A DNA stretch of 40,304 nucleotides from Streptomyces spiralis (GCF_014654675.1 NZ_BNBC01000066.1:1-40304), one strand, 5' to 3'. Numbered from the stretch's first letter, positions 23,794 to 32,680 are shown. The notes: generated from the letters alone by a model not told the origin. A program made the numbers and translations.

Positions 23794-25034
23794 CGGAACG
23801 AGCCGTCGAGGACCTGCTGCGCGAGCTCGCGCAGCAGGTCCTCACCGCGTTGGTCCGCCGCTACGGGCACTTCGACGCGTGCGAGGACGCCACCCAGGAG
23901 GCGCTGCTCCTGGCCGCCACACACTGGAGCGAGAGCGGCCTACCGGACAACCCCCGTGGCTGGCTGATCACCGTAGCCGGTCATCGGCTGCTCGACGCGT
24001 TCCGCAGCGAACAGTCGCGCCGGCGTCGCGAGGACGCCGTGATGGCCGCCACCCCGCAATCGGAGCTGCTCGCCCGCCCTGCCGACGCCGACCCGGGCGC
24101 GGACCGGGACGACTCGCTGACCCTGCTGTTCCTGTGCTGCCACCCTGCCCTCACGACACCGAGCCAGATCGCACTGACGCTGCGCGCGGTCGGCGGCCTG
24201 ACCACCGCACAGATCGCCGCCGCCTTCCTGGTCCCGGAGGCCACCATGGCCCAGCGGATCAGCCGGGCGAAGCAGACCATCAGGACCAGCGAGATCCCTT
24301 TCGCGATGCCGCAGGCCGAAGAGCGCGCCGAGCGGCTGCGCGTCGTGCTGCACGTGCTCTACCTGATCTTCAACGAGGGCTACACGACCACCGCGGGAAC
24401 GGACCTCACCGCACCGCAGCTTTCCGACGAGGCGATCCGGCTCACCCGCGGGCTGCACCGTCTGCTCCCTGACGACGGGGAGTGCGCCGGACTGTTGGCC
24501 CTCATGCTGCTCACCGACGCACGGCGGCCCGCTCGGATCAGCACGGACGGCAGCCTGGTGCCGCTCGAGGAACAGGACCGCACCCTGTGGAACCGCCGGC
24601 TGATCGCCGAAGGCACCGCGGTGATCACCGAAGCCCTGGCCCGCGGCCCGGTCGGCCCCTACCAGTTGCAGGCCGCCGTCGCGGCCCTCCACGACGAGGC
24701 GGACCACATCGACGCCACGGACTGGCCGCAGATCCTCAGGCTGTACGAACTCCTGGAACACATAGCACCCAACCCCATGGTGACCCTCAACCGCGCGGTC
24801 GCCGTCGCCATGGTGCACGGCCCGGCCGCCGGGCTCGAACTCCTCGCACCGCTGGCGTCCGACAAACGCATGGCGAGCCACCACCGCCTGCACGCGGCCC
24901 GCGCACATCTGCTCGAACGGGCCGGCGACCACGTCGCCGCCACAGCCGCCTACCGCGAGGCCGCGCGACGCGCGACGAACGCGCTCGAACGCCGATACCT
25001 CACCACGAAGGCCTCTCGGCGGCTGATCAGGTAG
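23790..25034 (+). CDS. ECF RNA polymerase sigma factor of the ECF42 (DGPF-linked) type with long C-terminal extension
   Basis: GTG 23790 overlaps the YciI stop. The 414-residue protein has region 2 at about 20-85 (RRYGHFDACEDATQEALLLA, GWLITVAGHRLLDAFR). Region 4 is at about 125-185 (GGLTTAQIAAAFLVPEATMA, QRISRAKQTIR). A helical DUF6596/TPR-like extension of over 200 residues follows, with LYLIFNEGYTTTAG and EQDRTLWNRRLIAEG. This layout and the YciI partner define ECF42. There is no anti-sigma gene nearby; the C-terminal extension is thought to control activity in this group. Its likely targets include both divergent promoters at 23281-23379. The first 18 codons contain a perfect 36-bp palindrome. 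Confidence 0.94.
   Translation: MTERAVEDLLRELAQQVLTALVRRYGHFDACEDATQEALLLAATHWSESGLPDNPRGWLITVAGHRLLDAFRSEQSRRRREDAVMAATPQSELLARPADADPGADRDDSLTLLFLCCHPALTTPSQIALTLRAVGGLTTAQIAAAFLVPEATMAQRISRAKQTIRTSEIPFAMPQAEERAERLRVVLHVLYLIFNEGYTTTAGTDLTAPQLSDEAIRLTRGLHRLLPDDGECAGLLALMLLTDARRPARISTDGSLVPLEEQDRTLWNRRLIAEGTAVITEALARGPVGPYQLQAAVAALHDEADHIDATDWPQILRLYELLEHIAPNPMVTLNRAVAVAMVHGPAAGLELLAPLASDKRMASHHRLHAARAHLLERAGDHVAATAAYREAARRATNALERRYLTTKASRRLIR
23808..23843. repeat. Perfect 36-bp palindrome in the 5' coding region of the sigma-factor gene
   Basis: The left half, GAGGACCTGCTGCGCGAG, is followed immediately by its exact reverse complement, giving 18 of 18 pairs. It encodes residues 7-18 (EDLLRELAQQVL). 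In mRNA it could fold into a GC-rich hairpin of about 16 pairs, starting 18 nt after the start codon. In DNA it could bind a dimer or extrude a cruciform. Confidence 0.9.
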
Positions 25035-25092
25035 GGCCGCAAGGTGTCCAGCCGGCATCGGCAACGACGGGCCTGGTCTCTCGGGCACGTTC

Positions 25093-27147
25093 TCATCGTG
25101 GCCGGGCGAGAAGTACGGCGACGTCGTCGTGCGACGGTTCGGGCAGCAGGTCGGCGATGAGGTGGTCGCGGATTTCCCGCAGCGTCCGGCTCGGCCGGCG
25201 CAAGGCGTGCGCCAGTTGGTTCAGACCGTGATCCAGGTCGTGGTCGTGGCTTTCGATGAGTCCGTCGGTGTAGAGGACGAGGATGCTGCCGGGCGGGAGG
25301 GGGACGTGTTCGGTCTGGAAGGGAGCGTCGCGTGGGCTGCCCAGGGGTGCGCCGCAGGTTCCCTCGAGGAACCGGACTGTGCGGTGCGGATCGGCGAGGA
25401 CCGGTGGAGGGTGGCCGGCGCGGGTGATGAGGCAGTCGGCGCTGGCCCGGTCGTAGACGGCGTAGACACAGGTGGCCAGTTCGCTCTCGCCGAGATCGGT
25501 CACCGCGGCATCCAGATGGTGCATCAGGCGGGCCGGTGGGACGTTCTGGGCGGCCAGGGTGCGGGCCATGATGCGTAGCTGGCCCATGACCGCCGCCGCC
25601 CGGATGCCGTGTCCCATCACGTCTCCGATGATCAGGCCGGTCCTGCCGTCGGGGAGGGTGAGGACGTCGAGCCAGTCGCCGCCGACTTCGTTCTCACTGC
25701 TGGCGGGGAGGTAGCCGCTGGCCAGTTCGAGTCCGGGCACGGCCGGCAGTGGCTTGATGAGGCTGCGTTGCAGGGTGAGGGCCGCCTGGTGGCGGCTGGC
25801 GTACAGGCGGGCGTTGTCGATGTTCAGTGCCGCCCGGGCGACCAGTTCGTCGATGAGCACCGTGTCCTCCTCGTCGAACGGCTCGCCGCGGGTGCGGGTG
25901 GTGATCACCAGACCGAGCACTTTGCCCCGGGCATTCAGCGGGACGACACGCGCGGTGCCAGGGGCGCTGTGGGCGAACAAGCCCTCGCCCGGGTCAGGGG
26001 GCACGGACCGGAGAACAGGCAGCGGCAGCGGTACGGTCTGCGGGCGCCGTTGACCCAGGACAGCGGCATACACCGATCCGGGTGGGATGCGGTGCGTCGC
26101 CTCGGGCGCCTGCTGAGCCGGCGCGGTGGGGGTCGGTCCCGCCGTGGCCAGGCGGTGCAGCAGGTCGTGAGCGGACGCACCTGCGTCGTCCGGTGCAAGC
26201 ACTCCCTCCAGCAGCAGCACCTCGGCGGTGTCGGCGAGCTGGGGCACCAGCACCTGGGCCAGCCCGTCTGCCGCCTGTCGAAGGTCCAAGGTGGTGCCGA
26301 TCCGTTCGCCGGCTTCGGCCAGCAACGCGAACCGCTGCCGCGCCCGCTCGGCCCGCAGGTGGTCGGCCTGCCCCTCGGTGATGTCGATGACGGAAGCGAT
26401 CACACCGAGTGCTTCGCCATCGCTGTCGGTCAACGGGGCGTAGGAGGACGACCAGACGCGGTCGCAGCCGGGGTTGGCGTCGGTACGCCCGGTTCGGACA
26501 TCGAGCACAGCGCGCCCGCTGTGGAGTACTTGCCGCATGAGGGCTTCCACCGCCCCGGGGTCAATCCCGGGGACGACCTCGCGGAGGCGCTTGCCCACGT
26601 GCGCGGCGGCGGGCCGGCCGTTCATGTCGGCGAGGGCATCGTTGACGCGCACGTACCGCAGCTCGCGGTCCAACAGCGCCAGGCCGATCGGCGACTGCGC
26701 GAACAGACCCTCCAGGGCAGCCAGCGAGTCCCGCATCCGCCGCACGGCAGAGGTCTCCGCGGCAATGACCAGCAAGCCGGGCTGCCCCGCGGGATCGGTG
26801 ACCGGGGCCATCCACATCTCCATCTCGACCGTGTGCCCGTCCCGGTGCCGCACCGGATAGGACCCGACCACGGTCTCCCCGGCCCAGCAGCGGGCAGCCA
26901 ATTCCTTGGCCAGTTCCCGGTTGCATTCCGGAACCAGGATGGGAAGCCCGTCATGGCCGATGACCTGATCCGGCCCCCAGCCCAGCAGGTCCTGCGCCGC
27001 CAGACCCCACTGCCACACACACCCGTCATGGCCGACGCCCCAGACCGCCATGGGCAGCAGGTCCCGGAACACGCCGGGATGGCCGACCACCGGCCGCCCC
27101 TCCGCCGGCTGCCCACCGTCCGAATCCGCCCGCTGTACGACGGCCAT
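25093..27147 (-). CDS. PAS-GAF-PP2C (SpoIIE-type) serine phosphatase
   Basis: ATG 27147 (MAVVQRADSDG) is chosen; longer in-frame starts precede Arg-rich, poorly conserved sequence. The 684-residue cytoplasmic protein has two PAS domains (about 20-130 and 140-260). A GAF domain follows (about 275-440; LAEAGERIGTTLDLRQAADG ... IDELVARAALNIDNARLYA). The C-terminal SpoIIE-type PP2C phosphatase has GGDWLDV, GDVMGHG, GHPPP, YTDGLIE and SHDDVAVLLAR, so its metal-binding aspartates are intact. Such proteins dephosphorylate anti-anti-sigma factors in partner-switching pathways in response to ligands or redox state. No anti-sigma or STAS gene is adjacent, so its partner is elsewhere. It converges with the ECF42 sigma gene. 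Confidence 0.93.
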   Translation of the reverse strand: MAVVQRADSDGGQPAEGRPVVGHPGVFRDLLPMAVWGVGHDGCVWQWGLAAQDLLGWGPDQVIGHDGLPILVPECNRELAKELAARCWAGETVVGSYPVRHRDGHTVEMEMWMAPVTDPAGQPGLLVIAAETSAVRRMRDSLAALEGLFAQSPIGLALLDRELRYVRVNDALADMNGRPAAAHVGKRLREVVPGIDPGAVEALMRQVLHSGRAVLDVRTGRTDANPGCDRVWSSSYAPLTDSDGEALGVIASVIDITEGQADHLRAERARQRFALLAEAGERIGTTLDLRQAADGLAQVLVPQLADTAEVLLLEGVLAPDDAGASAHDLLHRLATAGPTPTAPAQQAPEATHRIPPGSVYAAVLGQRRPQTVPLPLPVLRSVPPDPGEGLFAHSAPGTARVVPLNARGKVLGLVITTRTRGEPFDEEDTVLIDELVARAALNIDNARLYASRHQAALTLQRSLIKPLPAVPGLELASGYLPASSENEVGGDWLDVLTLPDGRTGLIIGDVMGHGIRAAAVMGQLRIMARTLAAQNVPPARLMHHLDAAVTDLGESELATCVYAVYDRASADCLITRAGHPPPVLADPHRTVRFLEGTCGAPLGSPRDAPFQTEHVPLPPGSILVLYTDGLIESHDHDLDHGLNQLAHALRRPSRTLREIRDHLIADLLPEPSHDDVAVLLARPR

Positions 27148-27457
27148 GTCCAACCCTGACCGGGCCCAGAAGAGGAAACTGCCCAGACGCCTGCTCTCCT
27201 GCGCGCCCTGCTTCAGACCTGCCTGATGCCTCTGCTTCCATCCAAGACGTCCGCCGCCTGATCGCAAGCCGGAACGAGACATCGCGTTGCTCGGTTTCGG
27301 CGGGGCCCTACATGGTCGCTGCACTGGCCACGACGGAGCTGTTCCTGCTGCCCGCAGCGCCGGGCAGTCCGACGGTCATCGGCCGAGCCGGGCCCGGACG
27401 GGCAGTGATCAAGGACGACCGCGAAACCGAGAACCGAGGGACGGCTTCAGGGACGGG
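27148..27457. other. Intergenic region upstream of the phosphatase gene
   Basis: It lies between two leftward genes. The in-frame extension of the phosphatase to 27324 runs through part of it but looks non-coding. No clear -10/-35 pair or terminator-grade hairpin was found; only the short palindromic CCGGGCCCGG near 27388 was noted. It must hold the phosphatase promoter if that gene is monocistronic. Confidence 0.35.
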
Positions 27458-28060
27458 TCATGGCTGCGCGCCGCGGGTGAGGATGACCGTATAGCGGCAC
27501 TCGTCGTCCGTGGTGTTGGCGAAGACGCGATCGGCCGGTCCACCGAGTTCGATGGTGTCGCCCGCGTCGAGTTCGTGGACCGTGTCGCCGTCGTGGAAGG
27601 TCAGACGGCCGTCGAGGACCCAGACGACCTGTCGCACGAAGGCGAAGGCGGCAGCCGGATACGGCACCCGGGCGCCGGCGGGCAGGCGGATCTCGGCGAC
27701 CTCCGCAGGGAAGTGGGGACCGGTGATCTGGCGGCGCCGGTAACCGGTGCCGGGGTCCTGCCACTCGGCCGCGTCCGTGCGACGGCGCACACCTGCGACG
27801 CCCTGGGCGTCGTCCCGCGCCTCGTCCTGCGCGCCTTCGGCCAGGGCGAGCAAGGAGGCGATACTGAGCTGGAATGCGGCCGACAGCTTGCCCAGGACCA
27901 CGGCAGTGGGGCTGCTCTCCCCGCGCTCGATCCTGCTGATCATGGCCTGGGACACCCCGGAGACGTCCGCGAGCTGAGCCAGGGTCCACCGGCGCCGTTC
28001 CCGTTCGGCACGAACGCGCGCGGCGATCCGCCCCACCAGGGGATCTACTATGTTGGGCAT
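27458..28060 (-). CDS. XRE-family regulator with C-terminal cupin domain
   Basis: ATG 28060 gives a 200-residue protein. Residues about 12-66 are a helix-turn-helix (RRRWTLAQLADVSGVSQAMI, SRIERGESSPTAVVLGKLS). Residues about 120-198 form a cupin barrel (VVWVLDGRLTFHDGDTVHEL, DAGDTIELGGPADR) that probably senses a small ligand. Earlier in-frame starts would overlap the divergent gene's coding region. The start codon shares bases with the start of the divergent acetyltransferase, and a palindrome covers both. It probably represses the pair. Confidence 0.92.
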   Translation of the reverse strand: MPNIVDPLVGRIAARVRAERERRRWTLAQLADVSGVSQAMISRIERGESSPTAVVLGKLSAAFQLSIASLLALAEGAQDEARDDAQGVAGVRRRTDAAEWQDPGTGYRRRQITGPHFPAEVAEIRLPAGARVPYPAAAFAFVRQVVWVLDGRLTFHDGDTVHELDAGDTIELGGPADRVFANTTDDECRYTVILTRGAQP

Positions 28061-28072
28061 GAATCCAATATA
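28049..28072. promoter_or_regulatory. Putative operator over overlapping divergent start codons
   Basis: TAT-G-TTGG (28049-28056) and CCAA-T-ATA (28065-28072) form an inverted repeat with 7 of 8 arm positions paired and an 8-bp spacer. The spacer contains CATG, so the two genes' start codons overlap. A dimer of the XRE-cupin protein bound here would cover both initiation sites. The AT-rich arms stand out against the GC-rich surroundings. Confidence 0.6.
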
Positions 28073-28580
28073 TGAAAGGACTCGTGCGGACGTCACCGTG
28101 CGCCGGGCCCGCCCCGACGACGCGGAGGCCGTCCGGGCGATCCGCAACCACGCGATCGAGCACACCACGGCTCTGTGGACGCAGACCCCGCAGTCCCCGG
28201 CCGAGGCGGTCGCCTGGCTCGCGGCCCATCTGGACCGGGGCTCGGCGTTCGTGGCGGAGGCCGAGGGCGAGGTGGCCGGATTCGCGGTCCACGGGCCGTG
28301 GCGGCACCTGGACGGCTACCGTCACACGGTCGAGGATTCGGTCTACGTCCGTGAGGGACGGCATGGGCTCGGTATCGGCTCCGCGCTCCTGAAGGCCCTC
28401 ATCGCCTCGGCCCGCGATGCCGGTCATCACGTCATGATCGCCGGCATCGAGGCCGGGAACACCGCGTCGATCCGGCTGCACGAACGGTTCGGCTTCCACC
28501 ACGCCGGCACGGTGCCGGAAGTCGGCACCAAGTTCGGCCGCTGGCTCGATCTGACGCTCATGCGGCTTCCTTTGACCTGA
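28059..28580 (+). CDS. GNAT-family N-acyltransferase (phosphinothricin/L-amino-acid acetyltransferase-like)
   Basis: From ATG 28059 the product is 173 residues; a GTG at 28098 (VRRARPDD) is the alternative, close to the usual family start. It has the acyltransferase pattern of the Pat/MnaT group: IRNHAIEHTTALWTQTPQSP, YRHTVEDSVYVREGRHGLGI (acetyl-CoA loop), GIEAGNTASIRLHERFGFHH, and VGTKFGRWLDLTLMR. Members acetylate amino-acid analogues such as phosphinothricin or methionine sulfoximine, or amino acids generally. No Shine-Dalgarno sequence precedes either start, suggesting leaderless translation from the first. Divergent pairing with an XRE-cupin gene is seen in other streptomycetes from general knowledge. 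Confidence 0.9.
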   Translation: MNPIYERTRADVTVRRARPDDAEAVRAIRNHAIEHTTALWTQTPQSPAEAVAWLAAHLDRGSAFVAEAEGEVAGFAVHGPWRHLDGYRHTVEDSVYVREGRHGLGIGSALLKALIASARDAGHHVMIAGIEAGNTASIRLHERFGFHHAGTVPEVGTKFGRWLDLTLMRLPLT

Positions 28581-28644
28581 GCGCCTCCGACATCGACGTG
28601 GGACCCGTTCGCGCATGCCCCATGGTCCGGCTGATGACGGCGTG

Positions 28645-29253
28645 TCAGGGCCGTGCGGGCTCACCCGAGTGGACGGCGCGCAGGGCGCGCTCGACGGTCT
28701 CCTGCGTTTCGCCGACCGGAGCCACGTAGCCGATGACGTCGCGCGCGGCGTCCTCTCCGAGCATTCGGCTGATCACCCACGTGGCGAGATACTGCGACGC
28801 CAGGCAGCCGCCCGCCGTGGCGATGTTCCCCTCGGCGTGGAAAGGCGCGTCCAGCACGGTGACGCCGCAGGCTTCGACGAAGGGCCGGCTCTTGATGTCC
28901 GTGCAGGCCGGCATGGACTCCAGCAACCCCAGCCGGGCGAGCACCAGCGCGCCCGAGCACTGCGCACCGATCAGTTGCCGTGAGGGGTCGAGCCTCAGCC
29001 GGGAGATCAGCCGGTCGTCGGCGACGACGTCTCGCGTCTTCACGCCGCTGCCGATGAGGACGACCTCGGCTTCGGTCACGAACTCCATCGGGCGCTGTCC
29101 TGTCACCTCGACGCCGTTCATCGACGTGACCACAGGCGTCGGCGTCGTGATGAAGGCTTCCAAGCCGTCCCTGCGGCAACGGTTGATCAGCGCGGAGGCG
29201 ATGAAACTGTCGAGTTCGTTGAACCCGTCGAAGGTGACCACGGCTACCTGCAT
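28645..29253 (-). CDS. DJ-1/PfpI-family protein (isonitrile-hydratase-like class)
   Basis: ATG 29253 has AAGGAG about seven bases upstream. The 202-residue protein shows the flavodoxin-like DJ-1 core: VAVVTFDGFNELDSF with the acidic E13, and the nucleophile elbow IGAQCSGALVLARLGLL with C99. FHAEGNIATAGGCLAS resembles the amidotransferase-like third motif. Family members are glyoxalases, chaperone-like proteins, isonitrile hydratases or regulator ligand domains. No DNA-binding domain is attached. It converges with the acetyltransferase gene. The substrate is unknown. Confidence 0.9.
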   Translation of the reverse strand: MQVAVVTFDGFNELDSFIASALINRCRRDGLEAFITTPTPVVTSMNGVEVTGQRPMEFVTEAEVVLIGSGVKTRDVVADDRLISRLRLDPSRQLIGAQCSGALVLARLGLLESMPACTDIKSRPFVEACGVTVLDAPFHAEGNIATAGGCLASQYLATWVISRMLGEDAARDVIGYVAPVGETQETVERALRAVHSGEPARP

Positions 29254-29423
29254 CACAACTCCTTCACTGACGGCATCAGATGTGCAGTCTGACCGGGTGC
29301 CCGGTCCCGGGGCGAGAGCCAATCAGTCTCTCGTGGCATGCCGGTGCCGCCGTCGGGACGGTTCTGCCGCACGTCGGGGCGTGGTCGCCGGGCACTGCTG
29401 CGCGAGATGTCCTGCTGCCCCCC
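29254..29423. other. Intergenic region with small inverted repeats
   Basis: It lies between two leftward genes, so it should hold the promoter of the DJ-1 gene and the end of the glycosidase transcript. ACCGGG/CCCGGT (29292-29305, two-base spacer) could be an operator near that promoter. CGAGAG (29313-29318) and CTCTCG (29328-29333) form a six-pair hairpin that could terminate the sugar operon. Support for either is modest. Confidence 0.35.
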
Positions 29424-31328
29424 TCACACCTGTTCCAGCGCCGTGCGCAGTGCCAGCGGTGTTGCGGCTGCCCACGCCTGGGGCGAGGACGCGTGGGGGT
29501 AGGGAACGGGGCCGGTGGTGGCGGCCCGGTCGTAGCCCGCGATGACTTCGGGCAGGCGGTGTCCGTACCGGGTGGCCGCCGCTACGAGGCCCTCGGTGAC
29601 GAGGTCGACCTGTTCGGCGAGTCCGTAGCGGGCCAGGCCCAGGGCGATGAGGGCGTTGTCGTGCGGCCAGGCGCTGCCGCGGTGGTAGGACAGCGGATGG
29701 TACGGCCGCTGGCCGGCGGCCAGGGTGCGGATGGCCCAGCCGGAGAAGAAGTCCGGCTCCAGCAGGCGTCGCCCGACTCGGCGCGCGCGTTGGGTGTCGA
29801 GGATGCCGGACCACAGCAGGTGGCCGGCGTCCGACGCCAGGGCGTCGGCCTGGCGTCCGGTGCCGTCGAGTGCGAGCGCGGGAAAGTCGGCGTCCGGCAT
29901 CCAGAAGTCCGCAGCGAAGCGGTCGCGCAGCCGCTGTGCCGCCTCGCGCAGGCGGCGCGCGTACGGCGCGTCCTGCCAGATCTCCTGGGCCAGTTCCGCG
30001 GTGCGCAGGAGAGCGTCGTAGGCGTAGCCCTGGACCTCCGACACCGCGATGGGCCCCTGTGCCTGGGTTCCGTCGGCGAAGCAGATCGCTCCCGCGGAGT
30101 CCTTCCAGTTCTGGTTGACCAGGCCGCCCGGGTCGGGGGTGTAGACGAGGTAGCCGTGTTTCTCCAGGCCCCCGTCCGTGAACATCCAGTCCACGGCCCG
30201 CCGGGCGTGGCTCTCCAGGCGTACGGCCAGTGAGCTGTCGCGGGTCGTCTCGTGGTGCGCGTGCAGCAGGACGAGAAACAGCGGTGTGGCGTCGACCGTT
30301 CCGTAGTAGCGGCCGTAGGGGACCTGCCGGAAGTGGGCGAGTTCGCCGTGGCGGGTCTCGTGGACGATGCGTCCGGGTTGTTCGCCGCTGAAGGCGTCGT
30401 GGCGCTGCCCCTGGACCGCGGCGAGCGCGCTCAGGGTGGCGGCGGCCGTCTCCGGGCGGTACGGCAGGAGGAAGTAGGACGTCAGCAGGGAGTCGCGGCC
30501 GAACAGGGTGAGGAACCACGGGATGCCCGCTGCCGGAACGTGCACCTCCTCGCCGTCGATGCCGGTCACGGGGATGGTCAGCAGGTCCACGTCGTCCAGT
30601 CCCCGCTCGCAGGCGCGGGCCAGGTCGTCGCCCGCCGGCGGTGTCCGCTGCCGCTGCGGACGCGGTGTGGCCGGCGGCCGGTCCGGCAGCCCGTGGGGGT
30701 GGGCGCGGACGGTGAGGCGGAGTTCGGCTTCGCCGTGGCTGTCGAGGCCGAGGTCCCAGGTGAGGGTGCGCGTGGTGGGCTCGGTCGTCGTGTGCACGGC
30801 GTCGGGTGCAGGGTCGCAGGTGAGGACGGTTCGGGAGTGCCAGTCGGCGCGCCGGTAGTCGAAGCGCAGTCCGTCGGCCGTGGTGTGCGTCTCGTGCCGG
30901 CCGCCGGGTTTGGGGTAGGTGCGGTCGTCGGCGCGCAGTTCGAACAGGTCGGCGAAGTCGGCGTCGACGGTGAGGTCGATGCGTGCGGTCACCGGTTCGG
31001 GGCGATTGCTGACCAGCCGCAGGTGTTCGGTCAGCGTGCCGGCGGTGACGGTCTGGCGGCGGAAGACGGTGTAGGCGGGCGGATCGTCGCGTGTGCCCCG
31101 GGGAGTGAGGACGCAGGAGGCGGTGTCGTCCGACTCCGCCGCGGCGGGGACCAGGGCGACGGGGGCGGTGTCGTCGACGGTGAGCTGCCAGCGGCTGAGG
31201 TGACGGGCGTCGCGCACGAACAGGCCGTCGGGTGTCGTCCCGCGGGTGCCGCTGATGCCTCCTGCCGCGTCCAGGTGGGCGAAGGTGGCGTCGCGCACCA
31301 GCTGGACGCGGTGGGCGGCGGTGGTCAT
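29424..31328 (-). CDS. Glycogen-debranching-like glycosidase (GDE N-terminal domain plus (alpha/alpha)6 barrel)
   Basis: ATG 31328 overlaps the upstream gene's stop (ATGA). The 634-residue protein has an N-terminal beta-sandwich (about 5-210; DGLFVRDARHLSRWQLTVDD), the GDE_N type. A six-hairpin barrel follows, with AAGIPWFLTLFGRDSLLTSY and YHRGSAWPHDNALIALGLAR. These are usually annotated amylo-alpha-1,6-glucosidase, but this clade lacks the transferase half of true debranching enzymes and probably cleaves small glycosides. No signal peptide, so it acts on imported sugar. It is the last gene of a leftward four-gene operon. Confidence 0.85.
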   Translation of the reverse strand: MTTAAHRVQLVRDATFAHLDAAGGISGTRGTTPDGLFVRDARHLSRWQLTVDDTAPVALVPAAAESDDTASCVLTPRGTRDDPPAYTVFRRQTVTAGTLTEHLRLVSNRPEPVTARIDLTVDADFADLFELRADDRTYPKPGGRHETHTTADGLRFDYRRADWHSRTVLTCDPAPDAVHTTTEPTTRTLTWDLGLDSHGEAELRLTVRAHPHGLPDRPPATPRPQRQRTPPAGDDLARACERGLDDVDLLTIPVTGIDGEEVHVPAAGIPWFLTLFGRDSLLTSYFLLPYRPETAAATLSALAAVQGQRHDAFSGEQPGRIVHETRHGELAHFRQVPYGRYYGTVDATPLFLVLLHAHHETTRDSSLAVRLESHARRAVDWMFTDGGLEKHGYLVYTPDPGGLVNQNWKDSAGAICFADGTQAQGPIAVSEVQGYAYDALLRTAELAQEIWQDAPYARRLREAAQRLRDRFAADFWMPDADFPALALDGTGRQADALASDAGHLLWSGILDTQRARRVGRRLLEPDFFSGWAIRTLAAGQRPYHPLSYHRGSAWPHDNALIALGLARYGLAEQVDLVTEGLVAAATRYGHRLPEVIAGYDRAATTGPVPYPHASSPQAWAAATPLALRTALEQV

Positions 31329-32680
31329 GGCGTGGGCTCCTTCGGCTGCGTGCTCAGCAGGTCGAGCGTGAGGGCGGCGGTCCATGAGAACTGCCGGGCG
31401 CCGCGGGCGGTGCCGCTGACGGGGTCGACGTATTCGGCGAACCGCGATCGTCCCGCCTCGGTGAGGAAGCCTTCACGGAGGCGTTCGGCGTCCGCGTGGA
31501 GGTGGTGGGTGCGCAGTCCGCGGTGGATCAGCCAGGCGGTGTTGAACCAGGCCGGGCCGCGCCAGTAGCGCTGGGGGTCGAAGGCGTGGCCGGTGAGGTC
31601 GTAGCTGGGGACCAGCCGGGTGCCCGGCGCCTTGAAGTGCGGGCTGCCGAGGGTCGCGTGCAGTCGCCGGACGATGTCCTGCGGCAGGTGCGGGAGGATG
31701 AGCGGGACGAGCCCGCTGATGCTGCGTTCGTCCACCATGGCTCCGGTGGCCAGGTCGCGGGCGCGGAAGATCCCTGCGGTGTCGTCCCACAGCCGGTCGA
31801 CCAGGCGCCGGCTGAGGTCGCGTGCGCGCTCCGCGTGCGCCGCGCCGGTCCGGCCCAGCTCGCGGGCCATTGCTGCGAGGGCCAGTTCGCTGACGGCGAG
31901 CAGCGCGTTGAAGCAGGGGTCCTCCACCGTGAAGCGGTGCCGGGTCGCGCGGTCGTCGTAGCCTGCCTCGCGGTAGTCGGCGGCCAGCCGGACATAGCGG
32001 CCGTAGTCGAGGTCGGTGGGCCGGTCGGCGGGGTGGCCGTGGTCGAGGTCGGCTCGGTGGAACTCCTCGGGCGCCGCGGGTTCGACGCGTTCCAGCGCCC
32101 GGTCCCAGCAGGGGCTGTTGTCCATGCCCGGTTCCCATGGGTGCACGACCGCGGCGAGGCCGGCGCCGCCGAGGTCGCGGCGGGTGAGGAGGTAGTCGTG
32201 CCAGGCGGCGAGCCGTGGGTGGACTCGGTCCAGGAAGCCGCGGCGGCGGGACTCGCCGGGATCGGCCGCGTGCACGAGCCAGGCGGCCAGTGCGTGCACG
32301 GGCGGCTGGACGAGGCCGGACGTCTGCGGCGCGGAGGGTGCGCCGGAGGGCCGGCCCGCGTGTGCGGACTGCCAGAAGTCGGGGCTGGGGAAGTACGCGT
32401 CGTACGGTACGGCGGGGTTGAAGACGATGTGGGGGATGCGGCCGTCGGCCCACTGCCCGGCCAGCAGGGACTCCAGTTCCTGCTGGGCGCGGCGCACCGA
32501 GAGGTGGCGCAGCCCGATGGCGATGAAGGCGGAGTCCCAGCTCCACTGGTGCGGATAGAGGGTGCGGGAGGGCACCGTGGAGGTGCCCGTCCAGTTGTCG
32601 ATGAGGACCCGCGCCGCACCGCGCCGCAGTGTCAGGTCTGCGGCGGCGGTGGGCGCGGGCCGGTCCAGGAGGGACTTCAC
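31325..32680 (-). CDS. MGH1-like / GH63-type glycoside hydrolase
   Basis: GTG 32680 overlaps the upstream stop (GTGA); longer readings in this frame only shadow the isomerase gene. The 451-residue protein is an (alpha/alpha)6 barrel of the mannosylglycerate/glucosylglycerate hydrolase class: TLYPHQWSWDSAFIAIGLRH, GRIPHIVFNP, HPWEPGMDNSPCWDRAL and YWRGPAWFNTAWLIHRGL. These bring the acidic residues of the family. It is cytoplasmic and probably frees glucose or a modified sugar from a small glycoside. Two barrel glycosidases side by side is unusual and suggests sequential or complementary cleavage. The substrate is unproven. Confidence 0.83.
   Translation of the reverse strand: MKSLLDRPAPTAAADLTLRRGAARVLIDNWTGTSTVPSRTLYPHQWSWDSAFIAIGLRHLSVRRAQQELESLLAGQWADGRIPHIVFNPAVPYDAYFPSPDFWQSAHAGRPSGAPSAPQTSGLVQPPVHALAAWLVHAADPGESRRRGFLDRVHPRLAAWHDYLLTRRDLGGAGLAAVVHPWEPGMDNSPCWDRALERVEPAAPEEFHRADLDHGHPADRPTDLDYGRYVRLAADYREAGYDDRATRHRFTVEDPCFNALLAVSELALAAMARELGRTGAAHAERARDLSRRLVDRLWDDTAGIFRARDLATGAMVDERSISGLVPLILPHLPQDIVRRLHATLGSPHFKAPGTRLVPSYDLTGHAFDPQRYWRGPAWFNTAWLIHRGLRTHHLHADAERLREGFLTEAGRSRFAEYVDPVSGTARGARQFSWTAALTLDLLSTQPKEPTP

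Noticed and set aside
23808..23843. Reading the 36-bp palindrome as an intrinsic terminator
   Set aside because: It lies inside a coding frame just after the start codon and has no U-tract; premature termination of the same gene would be its only effect.
25609..27159. A 516-codon rightward frame opposite the PP2C phosphatase gene
   Set aside because: Antisense shadow; the leftward frame has complete PP2C metal-binding motifs.
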